Origin: UMGS1519 sp963621885
GTDB taxonomy: Bacteria; Actinomycetota; Coriobacteriia; Coriobacteriales; Eggerthellaceae
Reading direction: 5' to 3'
DNA: 64,000 nt
Assembly (NCBI GenBank): GCA_963621885.1
Contig: CAVFFT010000043.1
Span: forward strand, 1-64,000
Shown: piece after piece, positions 25,178 through 33,836 of the stretch
Layout of the letters: the number at the start of each line of letters is the position of its first letter
Numbering within the stretch: position 1 is the stretch's first letter
Program-made: the position numbers and the translations under genes
The notes under the pieces: generated by a model
Told to the model about the DNA's origin: nothing
Seen by the model: only the letters and a program-made list of their open reading frames with translations
Database searches by the model: none

Positions 25178-26824
25178 ATGCAGGATGAAAAATACCTTTC
25201 AATCTGGAACGACATCCAGAATAGGATCAAGGAATATGACGGCGTTGATGGTTTGCAGGTCGACGCTTTCTTTTCCCGCCTGCACCTTCAGGCATTCACT
25301 GAGGGTTTCATCATGCTCACGGCGGATAATGCCTTCATCAAGAAATGGATTGAGCGCCAGTATCTTCATCTGATTCAAAGCGCCCTCGAAGACCTCTACC
25401 ACACAAGTTTCCTTGTGGAAATCGAAGTGGATGAGGCTGGCGCCATGCAGGAAATTCAGGAGAGCCGGCAATCTCAACAGGCTTCAGCTGCCTCACGAGC
25501 GACAACTGGCGTGGGCACGGGAAACCCGGCGGGGATGGCCGGGGGAGCCGCGACCCAAAACATCCCCGGTGGCGGCGCAACCACAGCAAACCCGCTTGGT
25601 GGAAAACTTGGGAACAACGGGGGTGCGGCTACAGATGGCGCGTTCAGCGCGCCCGCTCAACCCCTTGCAAGCCAGGGAATCCCCGCAGCTCAGCAGGCAA
25701 ATCTGCAAACAGGCGCAACCAGTGCAAATTCCACTTCACCCGCTTTGCAAAACGGCACCTTCTCCAAGATGACCTTCGAGAACTACATCATCGGCGATTC
25801 GAACCGCATGGCATATTCCATGGCGCTGGCGGTCGCGGAACACCCTGGTGGAGAACATCTGAATCCCCTGTTCATCTATGGAAAAAGCGGCGTGGGGAAA
25901 ACTCATCTGCTTGTTTCAATCAAGAATTACCTCGACCGGAACACAAGCAGCGATGGCCAGCCGCTCGTCAATTCCGTCTACGTCGATTCGACCGAATTCA
26001 TCAACGATTATGCTGATGCGAGCGCCGACCACAGCCGCGAGAAGACAAGTTTCCGCAGCTTCAAGGAGCGCTACGAGGACGCGGATGTCCTGCTTATCGA
26101 CGACGTTCAGTCGTTCCAAGGCAAAAAGGAAACCTTGAAAATTGTCTTCGAACTTTTTAACAAGCTGACCAGCCAGGGAAAACAGGTTGTCATGTCGGCC
26201 GATATCGCGCCGAAAAACATCGATATCGACGAGCGTTATCAGAGTCGATTCAACTCGGGCGCGACCTTCGACATCCAGGCGCCGGAAGTGGAAACCAAGC
26301 TGAGCATCATCAACTCGGCGATCGAGGACCGCATCCAATCGAGTGGTGAGGAAAACATCAACATCCCGCCCGAAGTACGCAGCTATATCGCGGAAATCTC
26401 CAGCTCAAACATCCGCGAGCTCAAAAGCGCGGTCACGATTGTTTTCCTCCACCTGATGACTTCGCATCAAACGACCATCGATGTGAGCCAGGCATCGCGG
26501 ATTCTGGAAAACCATTTCTCCAACGACATCCGTCTTCTCACCATCAGCGATATCCAGAAAGCCGTTGAGGAGTTCTACAAGGTTTCCCACACGGAGCTCA
26601 TTGGCAAGGGCAGACGGCATGCGGTTGCCTATCCGCGCCAGGTCGCGATGTATTTGTGTCGCGAGCTTATGGAGGAGACCTTCGATTCAATCGGCAAAGC
26701 GTTCGGTGGCAAGGATCACAGCACCGTGAAATATTCTGCCGACCTTATCGCCCAGAAAATCAAAGAGGACAAGGGCACGCGTGACGAGATTGATATCGTT
26801 ATCAATCAGATTAAGGACCGCTAA
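25178..26824 (+). CDS. dnaA: Chromosomal replication initiator DnaA
   Basis: 548 residues from ATG 25178. Domain I is DEKYLSIWNDIQNRIKEYDG. Domain II is a long Gly/Ala/Gln/Asn-rich linker of about 100 residues (93-194). Domain III is an AAA+ ATPase with FIYGKSGVGKTHLL (Walker A), VLLIDDVQSFQGK (Walker B) and the SRF arginine-finger region. Domain IV is the DNA-binding part AYPRQVAMYLCRELMEET ... FGGKDHSTVKYS. The start is not certain: ATG 25139 is also possible, and the frame is open to 24911. AGAGGA lies 10 bases before ATG 25178. dnaA points toward rpmH and away from dnaN-recF, which is not the common arrangement. Confidence 0.95.
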   Translation: MQDEKYLSIWNDIQNRIKEYDGVDGLQVDAFFSRLHLQAFTEGFIMLTADNAFIKKWIERQYLHLIQSALEDLYHTSFLVEIEVDEAGAMQEIQESRQSQQASAASRATTGVGTGNPAGMAGGAATQNIPGGGATTANPLGGKLGNNGGAATDGAFSAPAQPLASQGIPAAQQANLQTGATSANSTSPALQNGTFSKMTFENYIIGDSNRMAYSMALAVAEHPGGEHLNPLFIYGKSGVGKTHLLVSIKNYLDRNTSSDGQPLVNSVYVDSTEFINDYADASADHSREKTSFRSFKERYEDADVLLIDDVQSFQGKKETLKIVFELFNKLTSQGKQVVMSADIAPKNIDIDERYQSRFNSGATFDIQAPEVETKLSIINSAIEDRIQSSGEENINIPPEVRSYIAEISSSNIRELKSAVTIVFLHLMTSHQTTIDVSQASRILENHFSNDIRLLTISDIQKAVEEFYKVSHTELIGKGRRHAVAYPRQVAMYLCRELMEETFDSIGKAFGGKDHSTVKYSADLIAQKIKEDKGTRDEIDIVINQIKDR

Positions 26825-27082
26825 TATTTGGTGGTGAGCACGCCTAAAGGAAAGCGATGCGAATCCGCTCGTGAAGACGATGGGGAATACCCGTTAATAA
26901 GCTGTGAGAGAAAAGGGGAGTACGGAGGGAAAGTCGCCATGCCGCTGTAGCAGCCAAATGGCAAACGATTTCTCCCCTCTGCGATTGCAAGGGAATATAT
27001 GCTTTCACCTGCGGAGATACTACTTATCCCCAAATCCCGCCAATTATAATGATGATTCAAAAAGGTATTAAAGGAATCTTAT
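26825..27082. other. Convergent region after dnaA
   Basis: No gene. A near-palindrome (AGGGGAG near 26916 and CTCCCCT near 26973) could act as a terminator for dnaA. TTATCCCCA at 27024-27032 differs by one base from the DnaA-box consensus. Confidence 0.4.
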
Positions 27083-27856
27083 TTAAAGAAAACGCAGGAC
27101 GTCTTTCCCCTTCTGCGTGATCTCCCTTTTTCGTTGCGCATTGGAAACAAGGAGACCCGCAGCCTCAAGCTTCTTGAACTGATAGTTGACACTTGAAGGG
27201 CTCATGTTTGCAAGCCGCGACACTTCGGTGCAGCTAAGAACCGGTTCATTCTTGAATTGCGAAAGAACAAGCCTTTCCTTATCCGCCAGCTGCGCCGCCT
27301 CATGGGAGAACTCCGACGAGTCGTTGCTTTCAACCGGTTTATCGATGAGGCTGATGGTGACCGCCGATCCCGCTCCGATATTGCTATCGATCGTAACGTG
27401 GCCGTTCTTCATTTCCACCCAGTCGTGAACGATGGGCAAACCGCTTCCCACTCCGCGAATGTAATTCTTCATCGGTTCGATAGCGGAGGTGTAGCCGGGC
27501 TTCACCGCACGGGAAATATCCTCGATGCCGGGGCCCTGGTCGGTGAATCGGATGGTGTTGCCATTATCGAAGATGGAAACGACGATTTCCTTGAATTGGG
27601 CGTGAATGAAATTCTCCGTCACTTCCAGAATGACGGTATAGGAAATCCCGCCACCGAGCTGTCGGGCATTCTCGTTAATGCAAACCGCAAGGTTCTGGAT
27701 AAATTCCGTTGTCGTTGTGGGTTCAACGGTGATGATGCGCGGGGCAATGAGATGGTCGTCGTATATCGCGACCCGGGCCGGCTTCAGAACACGAGAATAG
27801 TCCTCACTTATGCTTTGCGCGCTGTCTTGCGATGTCATGTTCTCTTGCGCAGCCAT
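27083..27856 (-). CDS. Histidine-kinase-like ATPase fused to a winged-helix DNA-binding domain
   Basis: 257 residues. Residues about 35-180 form a GHKL/HATPase_c domain with the N box EVTENFIHA, the G1 box FTDQGPGIEDIS and the G2 box GVGSGLPIVHDW. No dimerisation/phospho-His region or sensor is present, so it resembles RsbW-type free ATPase domains. The last 65 residues are a winged helix (CTEVSRLANMSPSSVNYQFKKLEAAGLL). The combination suggests an ATP-dependent or partner-switching transcription regulator. It sits between dnaA and the AT-rich region before rpmH, facing dnaA. Function unknown. Confidence 0.85.
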   Translation of the reverse strand: MAAQENMTSQDSAQSISEDYSRVLKPARVAIYDDHLIAPRIITVEPTTTTEFIQNLAVCINENARQLGGGISYTVILEVTENFIHAQFKEIVVSIFDNGNTIRFTDQGPGIEDISRAVKPGYTSAIEPMKNYIRGVGSGLPIVHDWVEMKNGHVTIDSNIGAGSAVTISLIDKPVESNDSSEFSHEAAQLADKERLVLSQFKNEPVLSCTEVSRLANMSPSSVNYQFKKLEAAGLLVSNAQRKREITQKGKDVLRFL

Positions 27857-28425
27857 TGATGCGTCTACCCACCGTTTTCAATCGTAGTCCAATAAATTCA
27901 GCGTTTTCAGAAACGCGGGCATATGGCAGTTTACACCAACAGGCAATATAGGGTGGTTTGCAAAGGGTGAATGAATGCGTGCAAAGGCATATTCAGGCAC
28001 ATTCAGAAGTATTCAACAAACTTTTCAAAGATTGTGGAAAACTGAATGCAATTGTTGAATACGGGTATGAAAAGCTGAATGAAATTCCTGAAAACACGTT
28101 ATGACGTGGGAAAACAATGTAATTAATGCTTTTTAACAAGTGAGTAATCGCAGGTCAAAGTTGGTTTTTGAGTTATCCACAATTTGAGGTTTTCACCTAT
28201 TCCCGACACTTTTCAAACTGTTTGTCCTGATAGCGGGCATTATTCGAATTTTGAAAAATCATTCACATGACATTTCGCTTGTTTGTATAGCTTTTGGAAT
28301 GTTTGAATTTTCCACCGCAGCTGCCATATGCTATGCGCCGACATTGAATAGAGATGGCACATGTGGCGACCGGCGGCGTTCTTCTTGTTGGGGAAAGCCG
28401 TTGGCCTTGCATGAAATATGTAATC
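27857..28425. other. oriC: Candidate replication origin (AT-rich, DnaA boxes, ATTCA/TGAAT cluster)
   Basis: No gene is seen between the ATPase start and the rpmH promoter. DnaA-box matches are TTATCCACA at 28173-28181 (perfect), TGTGGAAAA at 28033-28041 (reverse of TTTTCCACA), and two 8-of-9 matches at 28259-28267 (TCATTCACA) and 28308-28316 (TTTTCCACC). The segment 27960-28270 is clearly AT-richer than the surroundings. ATTCA words repeat with exact 10-base spacing at 27991, 28001 and 28011, and TGAAT at 28043, 28056 and 28076. Proximity to dnaA, rpmH and parS supports an origin role; which of the two dnaA-flanking gaps is the functional origin is not decided by sequence alone. Confidence 0.6.
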
Positions 28426-28455
28426 TTGTTATGAGATGTCTGGACTTGATATAAT
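28426..28455 (+). promoter_or_regulatory. rpmH promoter
   Basis: TTGTTA (28426-28431), 18 bases, then TATAAT (28450-28455), preceded by TGA to give an extended -10 (TGATATAAT). Confidence 0.7.
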
Positions 28456-28491
28456 CCTGAAGCTTGACCTAACGTTCGAGAGGGAACACAA

Positions 28492-28626
28492 ATGAAACGC
28501 ACTTATCAACCTAACAAACGCAAGCGTGCTAAGACCCATGGTTTCCGCGCGCGCATGGCAACCAAGGGCGGCCGCAAGGTTCTGAAAGCCCGTCGTGCTA
28601 AGGGCCGTAAACGTCTGACCGTGTAA
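28492..28626 (+). CDS. rpmH: Ribosomal protein bL34
   Basis: 44 residues, highly basic: MKRTYQPNKRKRAKTHGF then RMATKGGRKVLKARRAKGRK. The sequence and length are diagnostic. AGAGGGAACACAA precedes ATG. It is the first gene of the rpmH-rnpA-yidD-yidC run. Confidence 0.98.
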   Translation: MKRTYQPNKRKRAKTHGFRARMATKGGRKVLKARRAKGRKRLTV

Positions 28627-28643
28627 CCGAGTCCAGGTTTTCC

Positions 28644-28979
28644 TTGGATACTATTAAATCGCGTACTGACGTAAGCGAGGTATTCAGCAAGGGAACACGC
28701 TTTGGGCGCGGTTCGAGCATGATACTTGTGTTGAAAGCGGAGGAGCAACGCGGTCGAGTCGGCCGTGTTGCTTTTGTCGCTGGTAAGAAACTCGGAAATG
28801 CCGTTTGGCGCAACAGAGCGAAAAGAAGGATGCGCGCGGCGTTCGCGTCAACCGGGTGTAATTTCACCGATGCGGACGTGGTGTTCATCGCACGAAGAAA
28901 TACGGGCGACGTAAGTTTCACGAAGCTTGTCGAGGGATATAAGCAAAGCTTTGCGGAGGCTGGTCTGAAAGCAGACTAG
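28644..28979 (+). CDS. rnpA: Ribonuclease P protein component
   Basis: 111 residues. The family signature is visible: RTDVSEVFSKGTRFG near the N-terminus and the basic RNRAKRRMRAAF helix (about 55-66). It assists the RNase P RNA in maturing tRNA 5' ends. The start is TTG 28644, 17 bases after the rpmH stop. The RNase P RNA gene itself is not in this window. Confidence 0.95.
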   Translation: MDTIKSRTDVSEVFSKGTRFGRGSSMILVLKAEEQRGRVGRVAFVAGKKLGNAVWRNRAKRRMRAAFASTGCNFTDADVVFIARRNTGDVSFTKLVEGYKQSFAEAGLKAD

Positions 28980-28982
28980 GTT

Positions 28983-29270
28983 ATGGGACGTAATAAGCTG
29001 ATCGCATTCCTCCGGGAATTACCGCGGAAAGTGGGAATCCTGCTCATCCGCTTCTATCAGATTGTCATTTCACCCATGTTTCCCTCCTGTTGCCGTTATA
29101 TTCCCACCTGCTCCGAATATGGCTTACAGGCTGTTAAACGCTATGGTTTAATCAAGGGCAGCCTTTTGGCTGCTAAACGTATTCTCCGATGCAGACCTGG
29201 CGGCGGTGTTGGATACGACCCCGTTCCCGACGATTTCGCCTTGTTTGCTCATCCGAAAGGGCATTGTTAA
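28983..29270 (+). CDS. yidD: Membrane protein insertion efficiency factor YidD
   Basis: 95 residues. It has the conserved YQIVISPMFPSCCRYIPTCS and EYGLQAVKRYGLIKGS regions and the RCRPGGGVGYDPVP end. It is an amphipathic membrane-associated helper of YidC. It starts 3 bases after rnpA stops, and its TAA directly abuts the ATG of yidC, so translation is likely coupled. Confidence 0.95.
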   Translation: MGRNKLIAFLRELPRKVGILLIRFYQIVISPMFPSCCRYIPTCSEYGLQAVKRYGLIKGSLLAAKRILRCRPGGGVGYDPVPDDFALFAHPKGHC

Positions 29271-30050
29271 ATGTGGGAAGCATTTAAAGACTTCATTTTC
29301 TGGGGGATGGATATCTGTCACGACTTCGTAGGTGACTGGGGTATCGCAATTATCATCGCGACGCTCATCTTCCGTCTGCTTCTGATGCCGCTCATGCAGA
29401 AGCAGATCAAGTCTTCTTACAAGATGCAGAAGTTCACGCCGATGATGCAGGAACTTCAAGAGAAGTACGCTGACGATCCGCAGCGTCTGAGCGAGGAAAC
29501 GCGCAAGCTTTATAGCGAGTCGGGATTCAATCCTGTTGCCGGCTGCCTGCCGCTCTTCCTTCAGATGCCTATCTTCATCGCAGTCTTCCAGGTTCTCCGT
29601 GACGAGATGTCCTGGCGCGTTGGCGACGCATCCGCTGGTTACAACTTCGCGACTCTCGTTCCCGACCTGACGATGTCGCCTGCTACGGCTCTTGAGCAGG
29701 GCATCATGGTGTTCCTGCCGTACATCATCCTGCTGCTCCTGTTTGCGGGCCTCACCTTCGCCCCGATGCTCATTCAGCAGCGCGGCCAGCGGGGCGATCA
29801 GCATCGCCAGATGATCATTATGGCGGTCGTCATGTCCGCGATGATGCTCTTCATCGGCTGGAGCTCCCCCGCAGGCGTTCTGCTCTTCTGGGCAACCTCT
29901 TCGCTCTTTGGCGTTCTGCAGCAGCAGATCACGACGCGCATCATGAAGAAAGAGGATGAGGAAGAAGAAGAGAAGATCATCGACATCAAGCCGGTGACGG
30001 TTGATGTCGTGCGCAAAGAGCATAAGAAGCGCCCGAAGAAGAAGCGCTAG
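29271..30050 (+). CDS. yidC: Membrane protein insertase YidC
   Basis: 259 residues, the short Gram-positive type. The core domain begins WGIAIIIATLIFRLLLMPL, which holds the conserved groove arginine. The cytoplasmic helical hairpin QKQIKSSYKMQKFTPMMQELQEKYADD is followed by NPVAGCLPLFLQMPIFIAVFQVL, two further membrane helices near 145-165 and 180-215, and a strongly basic tail (KEHKKRPKKKR) that can contact the ribosome. No lipoprotein cysteine is obvious at the N-terminus. A GAAA-loop terminator follows. Confidence 0.96.
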   Translation: MWEAFKDFIFWGMDICHDFVGDWGIAIIIATLIFRLLLMPLMQKQIKSSYKMQKFTPMMQELQEKYADDPQRLSEETRKLYSESGFNPVAGCLPLFLQMPIFIAVFQVLRDEMSWRVGDASAGYNFATLVPDLTMSPATALEQGIMVFLPYIILLLLFAGLTFAPMLIQQRGQRGDQHRQMIIMAVVMSAMMLFIGWSSPAGVLLFWATSSLFGVLQQQITTRIMKKEDEEEEEKIIDIKPVTVDVVRKEHKKRPKKKR

Positions 30051-30084
30051 TCTCAAGCTGATTATTCAGAGATATTTAAACGAG

Positions 30085-30110
30085 GCGGCTGGTGAAAACC
30101 AGCCGCTTTG
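30085..30110 (+). terminator. Terminator after yidC
   Basis: GCGGCTGGT-GAAA-ACCAGCCGC (30085-30106) followed by TTTG: a 9-bp stem with a GAAA tetraloop. Confidence 0.8.
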
Positions 30111-30292
30111 TGTATAGAAGATAGGGTGAGAATAATACTCGTCAAAATGTGAGAATCGCGTCGGTTTGCGTGGCGTATGCGAATGGGGTTGTGGAATAGA
30201 AAGCCCGCGTTTTCAAATATCCAAACGCCCGCCCCGGTTTTATAAAGCCGTTTTGGCGGTCTGAGTAACCGCTTGAGTGTAAGGAGAAAACC

Positions 30293-30949
30293 ATGGCAGT
30301 CGAAAATGAGAATGAAATGCCGGAGATGAACAACGAGGAAGTTATTGAGGAAACCGAGGATGAAACCTCGGAAGTCTTCGGCGATGATGATGACACCATC
30401 GAAGAGACGGAAGGCGCTTTCAATTCCGACGAGGACGCGGCTGACGATGCCGACGCCGATGACGCGGAAGAAAATGGCATAAGCGAAGAGGAGATGGACC
30501 AGATTGCTGATACTGCCATCGCCTTCATTAGCGATGTGCTCAAGTATATGAATGTGGGCGAGGTTGAAATCAACGAGTACGAGGGCGACGATCGAGAGCT
30601 TATTCTCGACCTCACCGGCGACAACCTTTCCATTCTCATTGGCCGTCATGGCAAGAATCTCGACGCCCTGCAGTTCCTTGTTTCCACGGTGACTGCCCGC
30701 ACGATGGGCTTCCGCTATCCGATCGTTGTCGATGTCGAGGGTTACAAGGCTCGTCAGCGCGAGAAGCTCGAGAACATTGCCTACAACGCCGCTGAGCGTG
30801 CGGTATCCCAGCATCGCAATGTGCGCCTGCATCCGATGACCCCGTATGAGCGCCGCATCATCCATATCACCCTTGCGGACGACCCGCGCGTCAAGACCGC
30901 TTCCGAGGGCGAGGGTGCTGCCCGCCGCGTTGTCGTTCTTCCCATGTAA
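30293..30949 (+). CDS. khpB: RNA-binding protein KhpB/Jag (KH-R3H)
   Basis: 218 residues. The first 75 residues are extremely acidic and probably disordered (EEVIEETEDETSEVFGDDDD). A KH domain follows with the GxxG motif in ILIGRHGKNLDALQFLVS. The R3H domain has REKLENIAYNAAERAV and HPMTPYERRIIHITLA. KhpB pairs with KhpA to bind many RNAs and affects cell elongation in firmicutes. The acidic N-terminus replaces the Jag-N domain of longer homologues. AGGAG precedes ATG. It lies in the usual place between yidC and rsmG, but in its own transcript (240-base gap, terminators on both sides). Confidence 0.93.
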   Translation: MAVENENEMPEMNNEEVIEETEDETSEVFGDDDDTIEETEGAFNSDEDAADDADADDAEENGISEEEMDQIADTAIAFISDVLKYMNVGEVEINEYEGDDRELILDLTGDNLSILIGRHGKNLDALQFLVSTVTARTMGFRYPIVVDVEGYKARQREKLENIAYNAAERAVSQHRNVRLHPMTPYERRIIHITLADDPRVKTASEGEGAARRVVVLPM

Positions 30950-31000
30950 GGTCTTCTTGAGTAAAACCAGAAGCCTGTGTGAGTCATGCTCATGCATAAT

Positions 31001-31033
31001 AAGGCGAGCTGCTTTCAAGTGGCTCGCCTTTTG
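31001..31033 (+). terminator. Terminator after khpB
   Basis: AAGGCGAGC (31001-31009) and GCTCGCCTT (31022-31030), then TTG; inner CTT/AAG pairing extends the stem. Confidence 0.8.
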
Positions 31034-31135
31034 TATGCAAGCGTGCTGTTTTCTTAAACGATAAGAAGACGGCGAGGGTGGTGGCGTTCATAATCGAACG
31101 GTAGCCAAATGAAGCCGAGGCTTAATGGAGGGGCA

Positions 31136-31807
31136 ATGCAGATAAGCGATAGGGACCAACAGCTTCTCGAGAAGCATCTTCAGCTTGTTCTCGATGCGAA
31201 CGAGAAAGTGAACATCACTCGTATCACCTCTTATGAATCGGGGATGGTGCTGCATGTCGAGGATTCCCTTGTTGGCTTGGATGAGGTTGCTGTGGCTCCT
31301 GAAGGCATGCTTGCTGATTTGGGAAGCGGCGCTGGTTTCCCCGGCATACCCCTGGCTATCGTGACGGGTCGCCAAACCCTCCTTGTCGAGTCGGTGAAAA
31401 AGAAGGCAACTTGTCTTACGGAATTCGTGGATGAGCTGGGGCTATCTTCTCAGGTTGAGGTTTGCGCACTCCGTTCTGAGGAGCTTGCGAAAGCGCGCCC
31501 CGCTTCTTGTGCAGTCGTTGTCGCCCGCGCTTTATCTAGCCTCCCCTCGCTTATGGAGCTTGCTTCTCCTCTGCTTCAAGAGGGCGGCAAGCTTGTTTGC
31601 TACAAGTCGGGCGACGTTGACGAAGAGATTCAAGCGTCCCTCCCCATCCAGGAGAAGCTTGCTATGTATTATGAAGGGAAAAGGGACGCCCTCCTTAGTG
31701 ATGATGAGACAAGACGCAGTATCATTGTCTTTCAGAAAAAGGGAGAGCCGACTGTGAAACTTCCTCGGCATGAAGGGCAAGCGCAAAAGAGACCGTATCG
31801 AAGCTAG
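31136..31807 (+). CDS. rsmG: 16S rRNA (guanine-527-N7) methyltransferase RsmG
   Basis: 223 residues. It has NVTRIT-like NEKVNITRITS near the N-terminus, HVEDSL, and the SAM site LADLGSGAGFPGIPLAI (about 55-71). It methylates G527 in the 530 loop; loss confers low-level streptomycin resistance in other bacteria. ATG 31136 is preferred over 31109 because GGAGGGG sits just upstream. It lies 13 bases before a parS site and leads into parA-parB, the classical order. Confidence 0.94.
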   Translation: MQISDRDQQLLEKHLQLVLDANEKVNITRITSYESGMVLHVEDSLVGLDEVAVAPEGMLADLGSGAGFPGIPLAIVTGRQTLLVESVKKKATCLTEFVDELGLSSQVEVCALRSEELAKARPASCAVVVARALSSLPSLMELASPLLQEGGKLVCYKSGDVDEEIQASLPIQEKLAMYYEGKRDALLSDDETRRSIIVFQKKGEPTVKLPRHEGQAQKRPYRS

Positions 31808-31819
31808 CGTGTTGCAAAA

Positions 31820-31835
31820 TGTTTCACGTGAAACA
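31820..31835. promoter_or_regulatory. parS: parS site 1 (ParB binding)
   Basis: TGTTTCACGTGAAACA, a perfect 16-bp match to the chromosomal parS consensus, between rsmG and parA. Confidence 0.97.
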
Positions 31836-31967
31836 TTTTCTCGAATGTATTTCGCGTCTATAGCCATACGGGATAGCTTGTTCGCTTGGATGTTTGAGTG
31901 GCGATAACTAACTGCGTGACCCGGGTGGCGAATCCGCGCAACTCCGGTTCTCGTTTAAGAAGGAGCA

Positions 31968-32777
31968 ATGGTGGAGGGGAAGAAAAACAAGCAGGGGAAG
32001 AAGAAAAAGAAGATGAGTACGAAGGTTATCGCGATTATCAACCAAAAGGGTGGTGTCGGAAAGACAACGACAGCCATTAATCTTTCCTCCGCCCTCGCGC
32101 GTGCCAATCATAAAGTGCTTCTTATCGACTTTGACCCGCAGGGCAATTCGACAAGCGGTCTCGGTATCGACAAGCGTTCGCTTGAGCAGTGCGTGTATGA
32201 CGTTCTTCTTAATGACGTAGATCCGAAGAGCGTTCTTATCAAGAATGTCTACGAGAATCTTGATGTCATTCCCGCTACCATCGACCTTGCTGGTGCTGAG
32301 GTTGAGCTGGTTACCCAGATATCCCGCGAGACGCGCCTGAAAGACGCGATAGCGCCTTTCATGGGCAAGTATGAATATATTCTCATTGACTGCCCGCCAT
32401 CGCTTGGTCTGTTGACGATTAACAGCCTTGTTGCGGCGACGGGGCTTATTATTCCCATTCAAAGTGAGTTCTATGCCTTGGAGGGTGTGACAAAACTCCT
32501 TGAATCGATGAAACTTGTCAAAGACCGTCTGAATAAGGATCTTGAAATTTACGGCGTCCTTATCACGATGTTCGACGGTCGCACCACCATTGCCAATCAG
32601 GTTGCCGAAGAGGTACGCAAGTATTTCGGTGATCTCGTGTTTGAGACGGTTATTCCCCGTTCGGTCAAGCTTTCCGAGGCTCCGAGCTACGGCGAGCCGA
32701 TCAATGTCTATCACCCCATGGGGAAGGGCGCGAAAGCCTACGATGAGCTCGCGGAGGAAGTGATTGAGCGTGGCTAA
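31968..32777 (+). CDS. parA: Chromosome partitioning ATPase ParA/Soj
   Basis: Up to 269 residues. The deviant Walker A KGGVGKTTTAINLS is followed by FDPQGNSTSGLG (motif A') and YILIDCPPSLGLLTINSL (Walker B). ParA forms an ATP-dependent DNA-bound gradient that moves ParB-parS. Start choices are ATG 31968 or GTG 31971, giving an unusual lysine-rich extension (KKNKQGKKKKK), or ATG 32013, where homology begins (STKVIAIINQKGG). AAGGAG sits close to the upstream pair, so the basic extension may be real and could increase DNA affinity. It overlaps parB. Confidence 0.95.
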   Translation: MVEGKKNKQGKKKKKMSTKVIAIINQKGGVGKTTTAINLSSALARANHKVLLIDFDPQGNSTSGLGIDKRSLEQCVYDVLLNDVDPKSVLIKNVYENLDVIPATIDLAGAEVELVTQISRETRLKDAIAPFMGKYEYILIDCPPSLGLLTINSLVAATGLIIPIQSEFYALEGVTKLLESMKLVKDRLNKDLEIYGVLITMFDGRTTIANQVAEEVRKYFGDLVFETVIPRSVKLSEAPSYGEPINVYHPMGKGAKAYDELAEEVIERG

Positions 32778-33723
32778 AAGACATACTGGCTTGGGAAGGG
32801 GTATCGCCGCCCTTATTCCCTTGAATGAAGAGCAGGGCGAAGAGGCCAAGACTAAACAGGCTGTGGACGGTAGCCAGGATGGAACCGCTTCCGCATCCGC
32901 GAAGGCGTCCGCTAAGAGCGAGGCTCGCAAGCAGACGGAGGATTCCCCGGTCATCCTTGTTGCCTTAAGCAAGATTAAGCCGAACAAGGATCAGCCGCGT
33001 ACGCAATTCGATAAGAAGCAGCTGAAGGAGCTTTCCGATTCCATTAAGGAAAACGGTCTCTTGCAGCCGATCGTGGTGCGTGAGTTTGAGGGTGGCTATC
33101 AGATTATCGCTGGCGAGCGCCGTTATCATGCCTGTGGCATGGCGGGGCTTAAGGAAGTTCCCGTTTATGTGACGACCGCGGATGACACCAAATCCCTTGT
33201 CCTGGCAATGGTTGAGAATGTTCAGCGCGCCGACCTGAACCCGATGGAAGAGGCCTATGGCTATAAATCGCTGATTGACAAGGGCGGCATGACGCAGGCC
33301 CAGGTGGCAAAGACGGTTTCAAAAGGCCGTTCGACCATCGCCAACAGCCTTCGTCTTCTTGATTTGCCGGAGGCGGCTCAAAAGCTCCTTCTTGAAGGCA
33401 AGATTACCGCTGGACATGCGCGTGCGGTCCTTTCGATTCCGACCGAAGAGGGTCGCCTCAAGCTCGTTGAAAAGCTGCGGCAGGAGCAGATTTCTGTCCG
33501 CGCAGCGGAAAACCTCGCGCGCCTGTATTCTGGCAAGCAGACCGAGCAGCCGAAGCGCGAGCCGGCGCCGGCGACCTATAAGCGTGTTGCCAAGGAGCTG
33601 AAGGGCTATCTAGGCACGAATGTCCATGTCAAAAGCTCACGCGGCAAAAATAAGATCGAAATCGAATTTGCAGATGAAAGCGACCTTGAGCGCATTTTCA
33701 AAGTGATTAGCGAGAACGAGTAG
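32770..33723 (+). CDS. parB: Chromosome partitioning protein ParB
   Basis: 317 residues from GTG 32770 (AKRHTGLGRGIAALIP). The CTP-binding N-terminal domain has GERRYHA and ENVQRADLNPMEEA. The helix-turn-helix is QAQVAKTVSKGRSTIANSLRLLDLP, and the C-terminal dimerisation region begins near KGYLGTNVHVKSS. ParB loads at parS and spreads as a CTP-gated clamp. It overlaps the end of parA by 8 bases; TTG 32764 is an alternative start two codons earlier. A strong terminator follows. Confidence 0.95.
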   Translation: MAKRHTGLGRGIAALIPLNEEQGEEAKTKQAVDGSQDGTASASAKASAKSEARKQTEDSPVILVALSKIKPNKDQPRTQFDKKQLKELSDSIKENGLLQPIVVREFEGGYQIIAGERRYHACGMAGLKEVPVYVTTADDTKSLVLAMVENVQRADLNPMEEAYGYKSLIDKGGMTQAQVAKTVSKGRSTIANSLRLLDLPEAAQKLLLEGKITAGHARAVLSIPTEEGRLKLVEKLRQEQISVRAAENLARLYSGKQTEQPKREPAPATYKRVAKELKGYLGTNVHVKSSRGKNKIEIEFADESDLERIFKVISENE

Positions 33724-33744
33724 TTTTACCTATCGTAACGACGA

Positions 33745-33782
33745 CGGGCAAAGTGAGCGTGATGCTTACTTTGCCCGCTTTG
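33745..33782 (+). terminator. Terminator after parB
   Basis: CGGGCAAAGTGAGC (33745-33758) pairs with 33764-33777 (14 bp, one G-T) around a 5-base loop, then CTTTGTG. Confidence 0.85.
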
Positions 33783-33836
33783 TGTTTCTGTCGTCGAGCT
33801 GCGCTTATGACCATACTGCGATTGCCTCTGCTTGCC

